A stretch of DNA of 5,721 nucleotides from Acholeplasmataceae bacterium (lineage in GTDB: Bacteria; Bacillota_I; Bacilli_A; Acholeplasmatales; Acholeplasmataceae). Under the pieces are notes generated by a model. The model was not told the origin of the DNA. It was given only the letters and a program-made list of their open reading frames with translations, and did no database searches. A program made the translations under genes and the position numbers. Below, in pieces: positions 4,930 to 5,721 of the stretch. The number at the start of each line of letters is the position of its first letter. Positions within the stretch are counted from its first letter, which is position 1. The DNA is taken from positions 7,380-13,100 of the forward strand of contig JAQVBA010000028.1 in NCBI GenBank assembly GCA_028690555.1, read 5' to 3'.

Positions 4930-5721
4930 CTAAATTTTCTTTCTTTCAAGAACTCTTTTACATGCTTCAACAATGTTTTTAGCCTTTAAGCCAAATTTTT
5001 CCATTAAGAAGTCTTTCTTACCAACTTCACCAAAATGATCCATTACACCAACACGTTCCATGACTGTTGGATAATTTTCAACTAAAACTTCTGCAACTGC
5101 ACTACCCAATCCATTGATGATATTATGGTTTTCTGCAGTGACAACAGCATGCGTCTTTTTAGCTTCTTTGATAATTGCTTCTTTGTCGATAGGTTTGATC
5201 GTGTGAATATTGATTACGCTTGCTGAGATGCCTTCTTTTTCAAGCATTTTTTGTGCATCTAAAGCTTCCTTAACCATAATACCTGATGCAAAAATCGAAA
5301 CATCAGTACCTTCGATGATCGGTGTTGCCTTTCCTAATTCAAATGTTTGGTTATCATCAAAAATGGCATCAAATTCTTGTCTTAATAAACGAATGTAAAC
5401 GGGACCGTTATGTTCAATGATTTGTGGAAATATTGCTGCAAGTTGAACACCATCAACTGGTTCAAAAATCGTCATTGTTGGAAGATTACGCATGAGCCCT
5501 ACATCTTCTAATGACATATGTGTTCCACCATTAAGTTGAGCCATAATCCCTGGATCAGATCCAACCATTTTGACATTAAGTTGTGCATATGCGACTGATA
5601 AAGTCACTTGGTCAAATACACGGCGCGTTGCAAATGGTGTGAATGTATGCGTGAAAGGAATTTTACCCATATTTGCTAATCCTGAAGCGACACCAATCAT
5701 GTTTGCTTCAGCAACACCAAC
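4930..5721 (-). CDS. Transketolase, C-terminal subunit (split type), 5' end outside the window
   Basis: Transketolase (EC 2.2.1.1) moves two-carbon ketol units between sugar phosphates in the non-oxidative pentose phosphate pathway, with thiamine diphosphate as cofactor, in the cytoplasm. The frame is open to the window edge, with 263 residues visible. An internal ATG at 5700 is not the start, because it lies inside the conserved VGVAEANM block (visible residues 1-8), whose Glu5 matches the catalytic Glu that activates the cofactor in this family. The pyrimidine-binding domain continues with FATRRVFDQV (30-39), GSDPG, GGTHM (65-69) and a following E-D pair. The transketolase C-terminal domain spans about 128-257, with TAENHNIINGLGSAVAEV and DHFGEVGKKDFL. 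C-terminal subunits usually have about 310 residues, so some 45 are missing, while the C-terminus (ERKKI) is intact. The N-terminal partner gene is expected just upstream on the minus strand, beyond the window. DXS-like and pyruvate dehydrogenase β relatives fit the motifs less well. Confidence 0.93.
   Translation of the reverse strand, partial: VGVAEANMIGVASGLANMGKIPFTHTFTPFATRRVFDQVTLSVAYAQLNVKMVGSDPGIMAQLNGGTHMSLEDVGLMRNLPTMTIFEPVDGVQLAAIFPQIIEHNGPVYIRLLRQEFDAIFDDNQTFELGKATPIIEGTDVSIFASGIMVKEALDAQKMLEKEGISASVINIHTIKPIDKEAIIKEAKKTHAVVTAENHNIINGLGSAVAEVLVENYPTVMERVGVMDHFGEVGKKDFLMEKFGLKAKNIVEACKRVLERKKI

Noticed and set aside
5210..5398. + strand open frame of 62 codons
   Set aside because: It lies wholly inside the transketolase gene on the other strand and has no family resemblance or ribosome site.

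Overview
The window looks like a chromosomal stretch from a low-GC Gram-positive-type bacterium (Bacillota, or an Acholeplasma/Izemoplasma-like relative). The sequence is visibly AT-rich, Shine-Dalgarno sites are strong (GAGGAGG, GGAGG, AAAGGAG), T-tailed hairpin terminators are frequent, and one product carries a lipoprotein signal. Tryptophan is encoded by TGG and TGA acts as a stop, so the Mycoplasma code is not used. No tRNA, rRNA or CRISPR array was seen, nor a complete insertion sequence.

Layout. (1) Bases 1-3423, + strand: the 3' part of a gene for a small multi-pass membrane protein overlaps by ATGA the start of a 993-residue exported multidomain protein of unknown function. A perfect terminator hairpin ends this unit. 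(2) Bases 3493-3855, + strand: a self-contained short transcription unit with its own promoter, a leader of about 150 nt rich in hairpins, a 32-codon ORF for a Pro/Ala/Lys-only-like basic microprotein, and a terminator. It is the most unusual element here. (3) Bases 3890-4730, + strand: an extended -10 promoter drives a 96-residue three-helix membrane protein, which starts at TTG, and then a small lipoprotein. A terminator follows. (4) Bases 4731-4929: a convergent intergenic region. It holds a long interrupted inverted repeat that is a plausible terminator for the minus-strand gene. On the + strand the same repeat buries the ribosome site of an 11-codon ORF that may be the stub of a transposase gene. 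(5) Bases 4930-5721, - strand: the C-terminal subunit of a split transketolase, cut by the window edge. It is the only gene with a confidently known function.

The two genes of unit 1 are probably translationally coupled and may work together at the membrane. The two genes of unit 3 also encode envelope proteins and probably share a transcript. Transketolase is a central carbon metabolism enzyme with no evident link to these envelope genes. Its N-terminal partner subunit would be expected just beyond the right edge of the window.
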